This document shows positions 26,213 to 33,432 of a stretch of 64,000 nucleotides of DNA, piece after piece. The position numbers and the translations under genes were made by a program. This DNA comes from Streptomyces sp. B3I8 (GTDB taxonomy: Bacteria > Actinomycetota > Actinomycetes > Streptomycetales > Streptomycetaceae). The stretch is taken from assembly GCF_030816915.1 (NCBI RefSeq), contig NZ_JAUSYN010000002.1, positions 2,431,501 through 2,495,500 on the forward strand. The letters run 5' to 3'. Each line of letters begins with the position of its first letter. Position 1 is the first letter of the stretch. The notes under the pieces were generated by a model that was given only the letters and a program-made list of their open reading frames with translations, was not told where the DNA came from and searched no databases.

Positions 26213-27250
26213 CTACCGGACGCGCGCCGTGAGGCGGTAGAACCGGGTGGTCTGCGCGGCGTTCTGGTTGTCGTCGCTGACGAGGAGGACGTCCAGGCGG
26301 CCGGTGCGGTGGTCGCGGCCGGTGACGGTCATGCCCTCGATGTTGTCGAGGAGGGGGTTGGGCTGGGGCTGCCTGGCGGTGGCGCCGAGGGAGGGGCAGT
26401 CGGCGATGTCGGCGAGCGGGGTTTTCTTCGCCAGGCGTACGCCGCGCTGCCCGGTGAGGTGCTCGATCCCGCTGGTGTCGGTGGCGTGCCGGAGGTCGGC
26501 GAGGTGGAGGCGGACGGTGTTGCCGACGCCGGAGGTGAAACCGCGCTCCAGGACGAGGAGCCGGCCGTCGGGGGTGGCGGTGATCTCCGGGACGCCGAGG
26601 CCGTCGTCGGCGCGGTAGGCGTACTGCGCGCCGAGCCGCCAGTGCGCGCCGTGCCGCCGCCAGGTCTGGAGGCGGACGGTGCCGGCGCTGTCGCCCGCGA
26701 GCGCGTACTCCATGGAGGCGACGAGGGTACGGCCGTCGGGCAGCAGGGTGAGCCCCTCGAACGTGCCGTTGGCGGTGGCCCGGCCGGCCGGGGCGACCTG
26801 GAGCGAGGCGGGCACGGGCAGCCGGCCGAGGAGGCGGCCGTCCGGGGAGTAGCGCCGTACGGAGGGCTCGACCTCGGAGGTCACCAGCCGGCTGCCGTCA
26901 CGGTCGACGACGACCCCCTCTGAGTCGAGCGCGGTTCCGCTCTCGTCGGCGAGCGCGACAACCCCCTTGGGCCGGAGGGTCTTCGCGTCCAGCCGGAACA
27001 GTGAGGACCGGTCGGAGAGCGCGACGAGCGCGCCGTCCCGGTCCCGCGCGAGGGCGGAGAGGTTCCCGACGTAGGTGCCGTCGTACGACGTCTTGTCCAG
27101 GACGTCGGAGAACCCGGCGAGGGAGACGGCGGACGAACAGGCGTTCCCGTTCCCGTTCGGGGAGTGGGCGGCGGCGGGCCCGGCGGCGGTCAGGCAGGCG
27201 GCGGTCGCGAGACCGGCGGCGGCAACGGCAATCACGTTTCGCAGACGCAT
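26213..27250 (-). CDS. Secreted esterase-like/phytase-like beta-propeller protein
   Basis: A 345-residue protein of the esterase-like activity of phytase family (PF13449-type). A signal peptide (NVIAVAAAGLATAACLTAAG, ending near AAA/HSP) leads to a domain with repeated blade-like strands, for example LSALARDRDGALVALSDRS, EGVVVDRDGSRLVTSEVEP, FEGLTLLPDGRTLVASMEYAL and NIEGMTVTGRDHRTGRLDVLLVSDDN. The family is linked to phosphoester hydrolysis or binding, but activity is rarely tested. The ATG at 27250 lacks a clear Shine-Dalgarno; an upstream GTG three codons away is possible. Confidence 0.82.
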   Translation of the reverse strand: MRLRNVIAVAAAGLATAACLTAAGPAAAHSPNGNGNACSSAVSLAGFSDVLDKTSYDGTYVGNLSALARDRDGALVALSDRSSLFRLDAKTLRPKGVVALADESGTALDSEGVVVDRDGSRLVTSEVEPSVRRYSPDGRLLGRLPVPASLQVAPAGRATANGTFEGLTLLPDGRTLVASMEYALAGDSAGTVRLQTWRRHGAHWRLGAQYAYRADDGLGVPEITATPDGRLLVLERGFTSGVGNTVRLHLADLRHATDTSGIEHLTGQRGVRLAKKTPLADIADCPSLGATARQPQPNPLLDNIEGMTVTGRDHRTGRLDVLLVSDDNQNAAQTTRFYRLTARVR

Positions 27251-27297
27251 GCGCGCCACGGTAGGGGGCGCGGGTGACGTAGGGGAGACCACGGGGT

Positions 27298-28371
27298 TCA
27301 CGTTCCGTTCGGCGGGCCGGGCGGGGGACCCGGGGGCGGGGGCAGAGACGGCTCGGTCTGCTTGAGGCGGCCGTAGACGGCGTCGAAGGTGAACCCGGAG
27401 ACGAAGCCGACCGTCAGCACGAAGAAGAGCAGGCGGCGGGCGCCCTCGCCGGTCAGGATGTCCGGCGAGGCCGCCAGTTGCGCCGAGACGAACAGCAGGA
27501 ACGCGACGGCGCCCGCCGACATCCCGAGCGCCGCCGTACGCGCCCAGTGCTCCCCCCGGTCGAAGGCGTTACGCGTGATCGCACCGGAGGTGCCGGTGGC
27601 CAGCGCGCCGACGATCAGCCCGGTGAGGTTGACGGCGGCACTCGCGTCCAGGGCGTAGGTCAGCGGGATCATGCCGAGCCCCAGGCAGAGCAGCAGCAGC
27701 CCGGCCGTGATGCCGAAGGCGCTGCGCCAGGCCGCGCGGCGCACCGCGCGGGTGTCCAGACGGCGCCGCTCGTCCTTGCGCTCCCGCTGCGCGGCCAGTA
27801 TCCGCACCAACCGGGCCGCCGTGTCCCGCCCCCACTCCGCGCCCATCGCCGACACCTCCTCGGGGGTGGGGTGCCGGTCGACCCTGTTCATCACGTCCCA
27901 CACCTTGCGGCCCGCCCCGCCGAAGCAGGCCGCCGCGTACACGGGGATGCCGAAGGCGAGGCAGACCATGCCGGTGATCAGCGTCGAGCGGCCGCCGCCG
28001 ATCAGCACGACGCCGTGCACCTCGGCGAGCGAGCGGTAGTAGCCGCTCTCCCACTCCGACCCCGACTCGTGCCGCACGTCGTACAGTTCGGGCCGCTCGT
28101 CGAGCAGCGGGAATTCCGTGTCGACGTCCCCGTACGGCGGCCGCACGTGGATGGACCCGGGCACGGGTTCGCCCGCCGCGAGGTAGCCGGTGATGACCCA
28201 GTCCTCCACGAACTGCGCCTCGCTGGAGTAGACGACGAGGTCGCACCCGGCCTCGGCGAGCGCCGCGCCGATCTCCCCGCACGCCCCCTCGACCCGCTCC
28301 CCGGACACGAGCGGCGGGTCGTACACCCGCACCGGATCCGCGCTCCCCACCACAGCGATCAACGGCCTCAA
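27298..28371 (-). CDS. SLOG-like nucleotide-binding domain fused to four membrane helices
   Basis: A 357-residue protein in two parts. Residues 1-170 look like a Rossmannoid SLOG/LOG-type domain: an initial strand and loop (LIAVVGSADP), a second strand (CDLVVYSS), and a glycine-rich motif (GVVLIGGGRSTLITG) comparable to the phosphate-binding loop of LOG proteins. Residues about 210-340 contain four hydrophobic helices, and the tail is proline-rich. SLOG domains bind or hydrolyse nucleotide derivatives, and fusions to membrane segments have been predicted as ligand-gated effectors. This function is inference; the domain call rests on motif and fold pattern only. It lies next to two small genes and an XRE/DUF397 pair. 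Confidence 0.7.
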   Translation of the reverse strand: MRPLIAVVGSADPVRVYDPPLVSGERVEGACGEIGAALAEAGCDLVVYSSEAQFVEDWVITGYLAAGEPVPGSIHVRPPYGDVDTEFPLLDERPELYDVRHESGSEWESGYYRSLAEVHGVVLIGGGRSTLITGMVCLAFGIPVYAAACFGGAGRKVWDVMNRVDRHPTPEEVSAMGAEWGRDTAARLVRILAAQRERKDERRRLDTRAVRRAAWRSAFGITAGLLLLCLGLGMIPLTYALDASAAVNLTGLIVGALATGTSGAITRNAFDRGEHWARTAALGMSAGAVAFLLFVSAQLAASPDILTGEGARRLLFFVLTVGFVSGFTFDAVYGRLKQTEPSLPPPPGPPPGPPNGT

Positions 28372-28416
28372 CCCGTAACCCCCCGTAAGCGTCAGGTAAC
28401 TCCCCTGCGCCCCAGG

Positions 28417-28731
28417 CTACTTGTCCCCACTGACACTCCCGTCCGCATCGACGAGCCGTGCGCCCCGGCTCTCGGCGACCCGGTGCACGTCACGCAGCGA
28501 CTCGGACATCCGGGCGAGCAGATACCGGAGCTGGACGGCGGACGCCCGCTCGTATCCCAGCAGGTCGTCGGCGTGCCGGAGCAGCCCGACGGCCATCGAG
28601 AGCTGTACGGCTTCGACGGCGTCGGCGGCGCGGGAGAGCGGCCCGTCCCCGTCCGTGACCAGGTAGCAGGGCTTGCCGTCCTCCCCGGCCCACGGCAGCA
28701 GGCGGGTCTCACCGGGACCGGCCGCCCTCAT
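28417..28731 (-). CDS. Small helical protein of unknown function
   Basis: A 104-residue acidic protein I do not recognise. The N-terminal 30 residues look like a small beta sheet (RLLPWAGEDGKPCYLVTDGDG) and the rest is alpha-helical (LSRAADAVEAVQLSMAVGLLRHADDLL and AVQLRYLLARMSESLRDVHRVAE). There is no signal peptide or membrane segment. Its ATG overlaps the stop codon of the upstream gene by four bases, so the two are translationally coupled. It is transcribed toward the SLOG-like gene, 45 bases away, and the three leftward genes may form one operon. Confidence 0.75.
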   Translation of the reverse strand: MRAAGPGETRLLPWAGEDGKPCYLVTDGDGPLSRAADAVEAVQLSMAVGLLRHADDLLGYERASAVQLRYLLARMSESLRDVHRVAESRGARLVDADGSVSGDK

Positions 28732-28994
28732 CGACGGGCTCCCGTCGCGTGTCCGGCCGCCGCGCGGTGCGCCGCGAGCCCGGCGGCGTACTCCGCACGC
28801 CACAGCTCACGCCGCCGCTCCAGCGCGCGCCGACGCGCCTCGGGACAGGGCCCGTCGGCGAAGTAGCACTGCCGGAGGGGGTTTTCGACCGCGATGGGGG
28901 CAGGTGCCGGGCGCGGCTCGACACGGTGCCTGCCCTCCGGGGGATACAGCAGCCGCAGCAACGGCTCGACGAGCCTGGCGATACGGTGACGCAC
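28728..28994 (-). CDS. Small basic arginine-rich protein of unknown function
   Basis: An 88-residue basic protein with two cysteines in the segment NPLRQCYFADGPCPEARRRAL and a long arginine-rich helix after it. The N-terminus (MRHRIARLVEPLLRLLYPPEGRHR) is amphipathic. No family is recognised. Such proteins are often seen beside XRE/DUF397 pairs in Streptomyces, as I recall, but their role is not known to me. The gene is the first of a leftward set and faces the XRE regulator across 136 bases that hold an inverted repeat. Confidence 0.7.
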   Translation of the reverse strand: MRHRIARLVEPLLRLLYPPEGRHRVEPRPAPAPIAVENPLRQCYFADGPCPEARRRALERRRELWRAEYAAGLAAHRAAAGHATGARR

Positions 28995-29076
28995 GTCGTC
29001 AACTCCTTGGAGCTCAGCGGGTTGAGGGCCATGCCCCCGGACCGGTCGCGCGGTCGCGGGGGTCTCGCTTTCTGTA

Positions 29077-29105
29077 GCGACTCACTCACAGAGTGGAGTG
29101 GTCGC
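29077..29105. promoter_or_regulatory. Interrupted palindrome in the divergent promoter of the XRE regulator
   Basis: The outer half-sites GCGAC and GTCGC and inner half-sites CACTC and GAGTG form an imperfect inverted repeat centred near 29090. It lies 26 bases before the GTG of the XRE gene and within the promoter region of the divergent small genes, a plausible operator for the XRE protein. Confidence 0.35.
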
Positions 29106-29130
29106 GGCTAGGCCCGCCAGAGGTTGGAGC

Positions 29131-29958
29131 GTGACGAATGATCTGTCACACGAGGAGGCCCGATTGGGCAGCATCTACGGCGACTGGCTCAAACAGCAGC
29201 GCGAGAAGGCGGGACTGACGCAGCAGCAGCTGGCGGACGCGGCGGTGATGACGCGTTCACACATCGCCCACATCGAGGCGGGCCGCCGCACCCCGTCCAA
29301 GGAGGACGCCCGCCGCCTGGACAGGGCGCTGAACACGGGAAACGTGCTCAGCAGCTTCCTCCCACCGGAGGAGGCGGCGGTCGCCGACTACTTCGAGTCG
29401 GCCCGCCTGCTCGAACAACAGGCGGTGATGATCCGGGAGTTCGCCCTGTCGTTCGTCCCCGGCATCCTCCAGACGGAAAGGTACGCACGTGCGGTTCTGA
29501 GCACGTCGTTCCCTCCGGTGGGTGAGAAGGAATGTGACAGGCTCGTTGTCACACGGCTCGGACGGGCCGAACTCCTGGACTCCCCTGTCACTCCCGTGAT
29601 GTGGGCATTGCTGGACGAGGCGGTGCCGCGACGTGCGATCGGCGGCCCTGACGTCATGGCTGAGCAGATCAGGCACCTCATTCACTTGGTCGAGGCCAAG
29701 CGCATCCGCCTCCACGTGATCCCGTACGCGGCGGGCTTTTACCCCCTGCTGGAGGGCATGCTGACGCTGATGTGGTTCGAGGACCAACCACCGCTCGCGT
29801 ACAGCGAAGGCCTGCTGACGGGGAAGTTGTACGACGCCCCGTCCGTGGTGCAGCGGCTACAGCATCGCTACGATCTCGCCCTGAGCGACGCACTGCCGCT
29901 CAGGGACTCACTGGCGCTGCTCAGGATGACGGCGAAGGAGTACGGACACCATGGCTGA
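29131..29958 (+). CDS. XRE-family helix-turn-helix regulator with DUF5753 domain
   Basis: A regulator of 275 residues. The Cro/C1-type HTH (AGLTQQQLADAAVMTRSHIAHIEAGRRTPS) lies near the N-terminus; the remainder is the DUF5753 domain common in Streptomyces, with motifs RLLEQQAVMIREFALSFVPGILQTERYAR and a conserved VIPYAAGFYPLLEGM. Proteins of this class pair with DUF397 proteins, as here, and some pairs act in development or as toxin-antitoxin-like modules. Start choice is unsettled: GTG 29131 has AGAGG upstream, but TTG 29164 has a stronger GAGGAGG at the right spacing and would begin at the usual GSIYGDWLKQQ. Confidence 0.92.
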   Translation: MTNDLSHEEARLGSIYGDWLKQQREKAGLTQQQLADAAVMTRSHIAHIEAGRRTPSKEDARRLDRALNTGNVLSSFLPPEEAAVADYFESARLLEQQAVMIREFALSFVPGILQTERYARAVLSTSFPPVGEKECDRLVVTRLGRAELLDSPVTPVMWALLDEAVPRRAIGGPDVMAEQIRHLIHLVEAKRIRLHVIPYAAGFYPLLEGMLTLMWFEDQPPLAYSEGLLTGKLYDAPSVVQRLQHRYDLALSDALPLRDSLALLRMTAKEYGHHG

Positions 29959-30175
29959 GAACACCGGCAATCCGAACGCGCCCATACCCGGCGGCTGGCG
30001 CAAGTCCTCCTACAGCAACAGCGAGGGCGGCAGTTGCCTGGAAGTCCTGGACGACCAGGCCGTCGGCATCCCCGTCCGCGACTCGAAGACCCCGCACGGC
30101 CCGGCGGTGGTCTTCCCGCGTACGAGCTGGGCCCTGTTCGTCACGGCGGTAAAGGCCGACGTACTGCGCCCGTGA
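29951..30175 (+). CDS. DUF397 domain protein
   Basis: A 74-residue DUF397 protein with the diagnostic WRKSSYSN motif, then GGSCLEVLDD, VRDSKTPHGPAVVFPRTSW and FVTAVKADVL. DUF397 proteins are the small partners of XRE/DUF5753 regulators (as in the BldB-unrelated WhiJ-type loci of S. coelicolor) and are thought to modulate them. The gene overlaps the regulator by eight bases, consistent with co-translation. No enzymatic residues are apparent. Confidence 0.93.
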   Translation: MAENTGNPNAPIPGGWRKSSYSNSEGGSCLEVLDDQAVGIPVRDSKTPHGPAVVFPRTSWALFVTAVKADVLRP

Positions 30176-30234
30176 CCGGCATTCACGCCTTCGGCGCCGC
30201 CGTCGTGGCACGGGAGGGTGGGCGGACGGGGCAC

Positions 30235-30933
30235 TCAACGCGGCTGGGTGGCCGCGATCCGGTGCAGGCCCGCGGGGTCCAGCAGGCGGATGACGCGGTG
30301 CTCCCGCTCGATGAGGGCGCGGGAGGCGAAGTCCCCGAGGGTTCTGGCGACGACCTCGCGCACGGATCCCACCGCGCGCGCGAGCTCGTCCTGCGTGGCG
30401 TGCACGACCAGACCGCCGGCCTCCCGCGTGCACAGCTCCAACAAGTGAAAGGCCACGCGGGGCGGCACCTGCTGGAACACGTTGTTGCTCCACAGCTGCT
30501 CGGAGAGGTGCAGCGTCTCCGCGACGTACCGCGCGACGGGCCACGCCACCCCGACCTCGGTCGCCGCGAGGCGGGACAGGCTGCTCGCCGACAACGACAC
30601 GCAATCGGTGTCGATCATGGCCTTGACCGCGACGTCCGGGTTGTGGCGGCCGGCTGCCAGGGCGGGCAGGCCGACCAGCTCACCTCGTGCCGCGTACCGC
30701 ACCGTCACCTCGCGGCCGGTGGTCGAGCTGACGAAGACACGGGCCAGCCCCTCGACGATCAGGTACACCACCCCCGACGGCTCCCCCGCACCGCGGATGG
30801 CGTCGCCGCTGGCGAAGTGCCTCAGCGTGGCCCGCTCAGCCAGGATCCCGGCGGCGTGTTCCGGGAACTGGGCGAGCAGACTGTCGTTCCACGCGGCCCG
30901 TGCCGCTGCGGGGAAGGACTCCGGAGCATTCAT
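30235..30933 (-). CDS. Crp/Fnr-family transcriptional regulator
   Basis: A 232-residue regulator with an N-terminal cyclic-nucleotide-binding-like beta roll (ATLRHFASGDAIRGAGEPSGVVYLIVEGLARVF) and a C-terminal winged helix containing HATQDELARAVGSVREVVARTLGDF, the DNA-recognition helix. No cysteine cluster of the Fnr type is seen at the N-terminus, so an oxygen-sensing iron-sulfur cluster is unlikely. It is the most downstream gene on the same strand as the leftward catabolic operon, 254 bases beyond it. Control of that operon is plausible but not shown by a binding site. ATG 30933 begins MNAPESFPAAAR. Confidence 0.88.
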   Translation of the reverse strand: MNAPESFPAAARAAWNDSLLAQFPEHAAGILAERATLRHFASGDAIRGAGEPSGVVYLIVEGLARVFVSSTTGREVTVRYAARGELVGLPALAAGRHNPDVAVKAMIDTDCVSLSASSLSRLAATEVGVAWPVARYVAETLHLSEQLWSNNVFQQVPPRVAFHLLELCTREAGGLVVHATQDELARAVGSVREVVARTLGDFASRALIEREHRVIRLLDPAGLHRIAATQPR

Positions 30934-31187
30934 GCACCGCGCTCGCTCTCTCTCGCACGGCGCCGCACACCGCGGAGACACGCCCGTCCGGGTGATCGCC
31001 ACCGCTGGTACGGGAAGGACACCATGCCGCCGCCCGAGGATCCTCAGCGGCCCCGCCGATCCTCCCACATGACGTGGTCGACGCCCTGATCGGCGAAGGG
31101 GTGTCCCGGATCCCCGGCGGGCATGCGACCGTGACGGCGGCGCGCCCGACGAAGTCGAGACATCACCGCCGCGTGCCGGCCCTTCTC

Positions 31188-31892
31188 TCAGCCGGCCAGT
31201 CGGTCGAGGAGCAGCGCCAGTGGTTCCGGCGCGGTCACCATCGCCTCGTGTCCGGTGTCGAGTTCGTATCCGGGCCACCCGAGCTCGCGCGCCCGTTCGG
31301 CCGACGGAGCGAAGACGCGCATCCAGGACGTGCACTCGATGTAGGCCGCCGGTACGTCTCGTTCCCGCGCGGTCAGCGTGAGCGGCGCCGTGTAGGTGGC
31401 CCACGGCTGCGGCGTGAGCCGGGGAGTCAGCCAGTCGAGGTCCTCGGTGGCCGTGACGCCCAGCACCTCGAGCGACCGTGGCGGGATGAGCCAGCCGAAT
31501 CCCGGGCCGCTGACGGATTTGCGGTAGTGACGGGCGATGTGGTCGGGCAGCAGATCGATCGCGGACTCGCCGTCGCGCGGGAGGAAGGCGTCCAGGTAGA
31601 CCCGGGTCCGGATCCGGTCGGGGCGCTGCTCGGTGACGCCGGCGACCACCATTCCCGCGTAGCTGTGGCCGACGAGGATCACGTCGTGCAGATCCTCGGC
31701 GTCCATCAGCTGCACGATGTCGTCGACGTGCGTGTGCAGGTCGATCTGCGGGGACAGCAGGTGCGCGCGGTCACTCACGCCGGTGAACGTCGGGCTGAAC
31801 ACCGAGTGCCCGGCGTCGCGGAGACGGGTGGCCACCCTCGTCCAGCACCAGCCTCCGTGCCACGCTCCATGCAGGAGCACAAAGGTGGTCAC
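31188..31892 (-). CDS. Alpha/beta hydrolase (esterase type)
   Basis: A 234-residue alpha/beta hydrolase. It starts with the oxyanion motif LLHGAWHGGWCW, has the nucleophile elbow VGHSYAGMV, and the C-terminal catalytic histidine in LDTGHEAMVTAP. This subgroup resembles plant methyl-salicylate-type esterases and bacterial carboxylesterases. The GTG start overlaps the stop of the dioxygenase beta-subunit gene (GTGA), so it is translated with it. In context it may open an aromatic ester, or hydrolyse a ring-cleavage product. Confidence 0.88.
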   Translation of the reverse strand: MTTFVLLHGAWHGGWCWTRVATRLRDAGHSVFSPTFTGVSDRAHLLSPQIDLHTHVDDIVQLMDAEDLHDVILVGHSYAGMVVAGVTEQRPDRIRTRVYLDAFLPRDGESAIDLLPDHIARHYRKSVSGPGFGWLIPPRSLEVLGVTATEDLDWLTPRLTPQPWATYTAPLTLTARERDVPAAYIECTSWMRVFAPSAERARELGWPGYELDTGHEAMVTAPEPLALLLDRLAG

Positions 31893-32743
31893 CGTCCCGG
31901 GGCCCTGTTCTCGAAGAGCGCCAGCGCCGCGGCGGTGTTGGACGCCGGCACGTGATAGGTGTCCGAGATCCTCGTGATGTCCTCGTCCATCGCACCGCGC
32001 ATGACCAGCCACATGATCATCTCGATCCCTTCGGAGCCGGCCTCCCTGATGTACGTCTCGCGGCTGAGGGACGCCAGCGTCTGCGGGTCGCTCTGGATCT
32101 TGCTCATGAACATCGCGTCGAAGACCGGATTGATCAGTCCGGCGCGTTCCCCGGCGAGCTGGTGCGACATCCCGCCGGTCCCGAACACGGCGACCTTCAG
32201 GTCCTCGGGGTAGGCGCGGATGGCTCTGCCCAGGGCCTTGCCGAGGTCGTAGCACCGGGCCGCGGTGGGCTGCGGGTACTGGATGACGTTGACCAGCAGC
32301 GGGATCACCGGACACGGCCAGGCGTCACCGGGGTCGGGGTGGTACACCGAGAGCGGGACCGTGAAGCCGTGATCGACCGCGAGCCGGTGGGCGACCGTGA
32401 TGTCGAACGCGTCGTCGACAAGGCACTCGACGAGGTGCTGCGCGAGCTCGGGATGGCCGTACACGGTCGGGACCGGACGGGGTCCCCAGCCCTCGTCGGC
32501 GACCGGGAAGCTGGCCGCCGTCGCCAACGTGAAGGTCGGGACGAGATCCAGGCCGATCGCGTTGGCGTGATCGTTGTACACCAGGACGATGGCGTCGGGC
32601 GTGTGGTCGGCCATCCAGTCGCGGGCCTGCCGGTAGCCGTCGAACAGCGGTTTCCAGTACGGCTCCTGCGTCCTGTGGTTGTCCATGGCGGCGCCGATGG
32701 ACGGGACGTGGCTCGTCGCCAGCCCCCATGTCACCTCAGCCAC
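31889..32743 (-). CDS. ligB: Protocatechuate 4,5-dioxygenase-type extradiol dioxygenase, beta (catalytic) subunit
   Basis: A 284-residue class III extradiol ring-cleavage dioxygenase. His12 in ATSHVPSIGAA and the histidine in VYNDHANAIGLD match the two iron-ligand histidines of LigB, and EGIEMIMWL carries the third-ligand glutamate. Other LigB hallmarks are DEGWGPRPVP, VDHGFTVPLS, GTGGMSHQL and the C-terminal YHVPASNTA. These enzymes split protocatechuate, gallate or related catechols at the 4,5 bond using Fe(II) and O2. It overlaps the alpha-subunit gene by eight bases. The true substrate may differ because the usual downstream pathway enzymes are missing. Confidence 0.93.
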   Translation of the reverse strand: MAEVTWGLATSHVPSIGAAMDNHRTQEPYWKPLFDGYRQARDWMADHTPDAIVLVYNDHANAIGLDLVPTFTLATAASFPVADEGWGPRPVPTVYGHPELAQHLVECLVDDAFDITVAHRLAVDHGFTVPLSVYHPDPGDAWPCPVIPLLVNVIQYPQPTAARCYDLGKALGRAIRAYPEDLKVAVFGTGGMSHQLAGERAGLINPVFDAMFMSKIQSDPQTLASLSRETYIREAGSEGIEMIMWLVMRGAMDEDITRISDTYHVPASNTAAALALFENRAPGR

Positions 32744-33089
32744 AGCGGCGTCCTCCTGCTCTCATCGCCGCGATGAAGTCCTCGGTCGTCATGCCGGTGA
32801 AGACGCCCCCGAGGTGCTGCATCGACAGCTTGTCCACCGTCGCCAGCTTGAAGACGTGGAAGATCGAGCCCCCGAGGTCCAGCAGCGACCGCCAGTCACG
32901 CTGCAGCACGGCAGTGCGTTGCGCGGGCGTCATGTCGAAGTGATCGCAGTAGCCCGCCTCGTCGGCGAGGAAGCGGGCGCGGTGCGCCGGCGTCGTCAGC
33001 GTCGAGCACAGCTCGTTGATCGCATGGCCGTGACGGCTGTCCGCGATGTCGAAGACGTACGTCCCGGGCACGTCCGGCTTGGTGGTCAT
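32736..33089 (-). CDS. ligA: Protocatechuate 4,5-dioxygenase-type alpha subunit
   Basis: A 117-residue LigA-type small subunit, which caps the active site of the LigB subunit. The pattern HAINELCSTLTTPAHRARFLADEAGYCD, MTPAQRTAVLQRDWRSLLDLGGSIFHVFKL, and a C-terminal GMTTEDFIAAMRAGGR match the family. ATG 33089 has AGGAG upstream and overlaps the stop codon of the preceding isomerase-like gene by four bases. Its fixed place before ligB supports a two-subunit enzyme. Confidence 0.92.
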   Translation of the reverse strand: MTTKPDVPGTYVFDIADSRHGHAINELCSTLTTPAHRARFLADEAGYCDHFDMTPAQRTAVLQRDWRSLLDLGGSIFHVFKLATVDKLSMQHLGGVFTGMTTEDFIAAMRAGGRRCG

Positions 33090-33364
33090 CGCTGCTCCTG
33101 AGGATGGGTGGCGAGCGCCTCGACCGTGACGTCCATCCAGGGGAAGGCGGGCAGGGACACCAGCGCGTCGTGCAGGTGGGTGGCGTCCGTGGTGTTCCAG
33201 AGACCGATCACCGCTTGCCTCCCGGGGACCCGCCACAGGCGCAGAAGCGTTCCCTCGCTCCGCAGCTGCTGAGCGCGGTCGCGTTCGAGAGCTTTCAACC
33301 GGTTCCGTTCGGCGGCGGGCATCGTGTCGGGGAGGTTGGTCTCGAACCTGACCAAGAACTCCAT
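33086..33364 (-). CDS. Muconolactone delta-isomerase-like protein (CatC family)
   Basis: A 92-residue small protein closely patterned on CatC, which isomerises muconolactone in the beta-ketoadipate pathway. It shares the N-terminal strand MEFLVRFETNLP, the helix AERNRLKALERDRAQQL with the expected glutamate, LLRLWRVPGR, and the C-terminal LPAFPWMDVTVEALATHP. No catechol 1,2-dioxygenase or muconate cycloisomerase gene is nearby, so its role in a meta-cleavage cluster is unexplained; it might act on a lactone formed from the ring-cleavage product. ATG 33364 has GAAGGAG upstream; ATG 33436, overlapping the aldehyde dehydrogenase stop, is an alternative start. Confidence 0.87.
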   Translation of the reverse strand: MEFLVRFETNLPDTMPAAERNRLKALERDRAQQLRSEGTLLRLWRVPGRQAVIGLWNTTDATHLHDALVSLPAFPWMDVTVEALATHPQEQR

Positions 33365-33432
33365 TGCTGCTCCTTCCGGGCGCCGTGCGGTGTCGGCCGT
33401 GGCGCCCCGGCGGGTGGTGGGCATGACCTCGG

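Noticed and set aside
29164..29958. TTG start for the XRE regulator
   Set aside because: Not excluded. It has the better Shine-Dalgarno, but the GTG at 29131 also works. The longer form is reported with this alternative noted.
30176..30234. Terminator after the DUF397 gene
   Set aside because: No convincing inverted repeat seen in the 59-base gap.
31074..31955. Rightward frame over the alpha/beta hydrolase
   Set aside because: Antisense shadow; the leftward frame contains the complete hydrolase triad motifs and overlaps ligB translationally.
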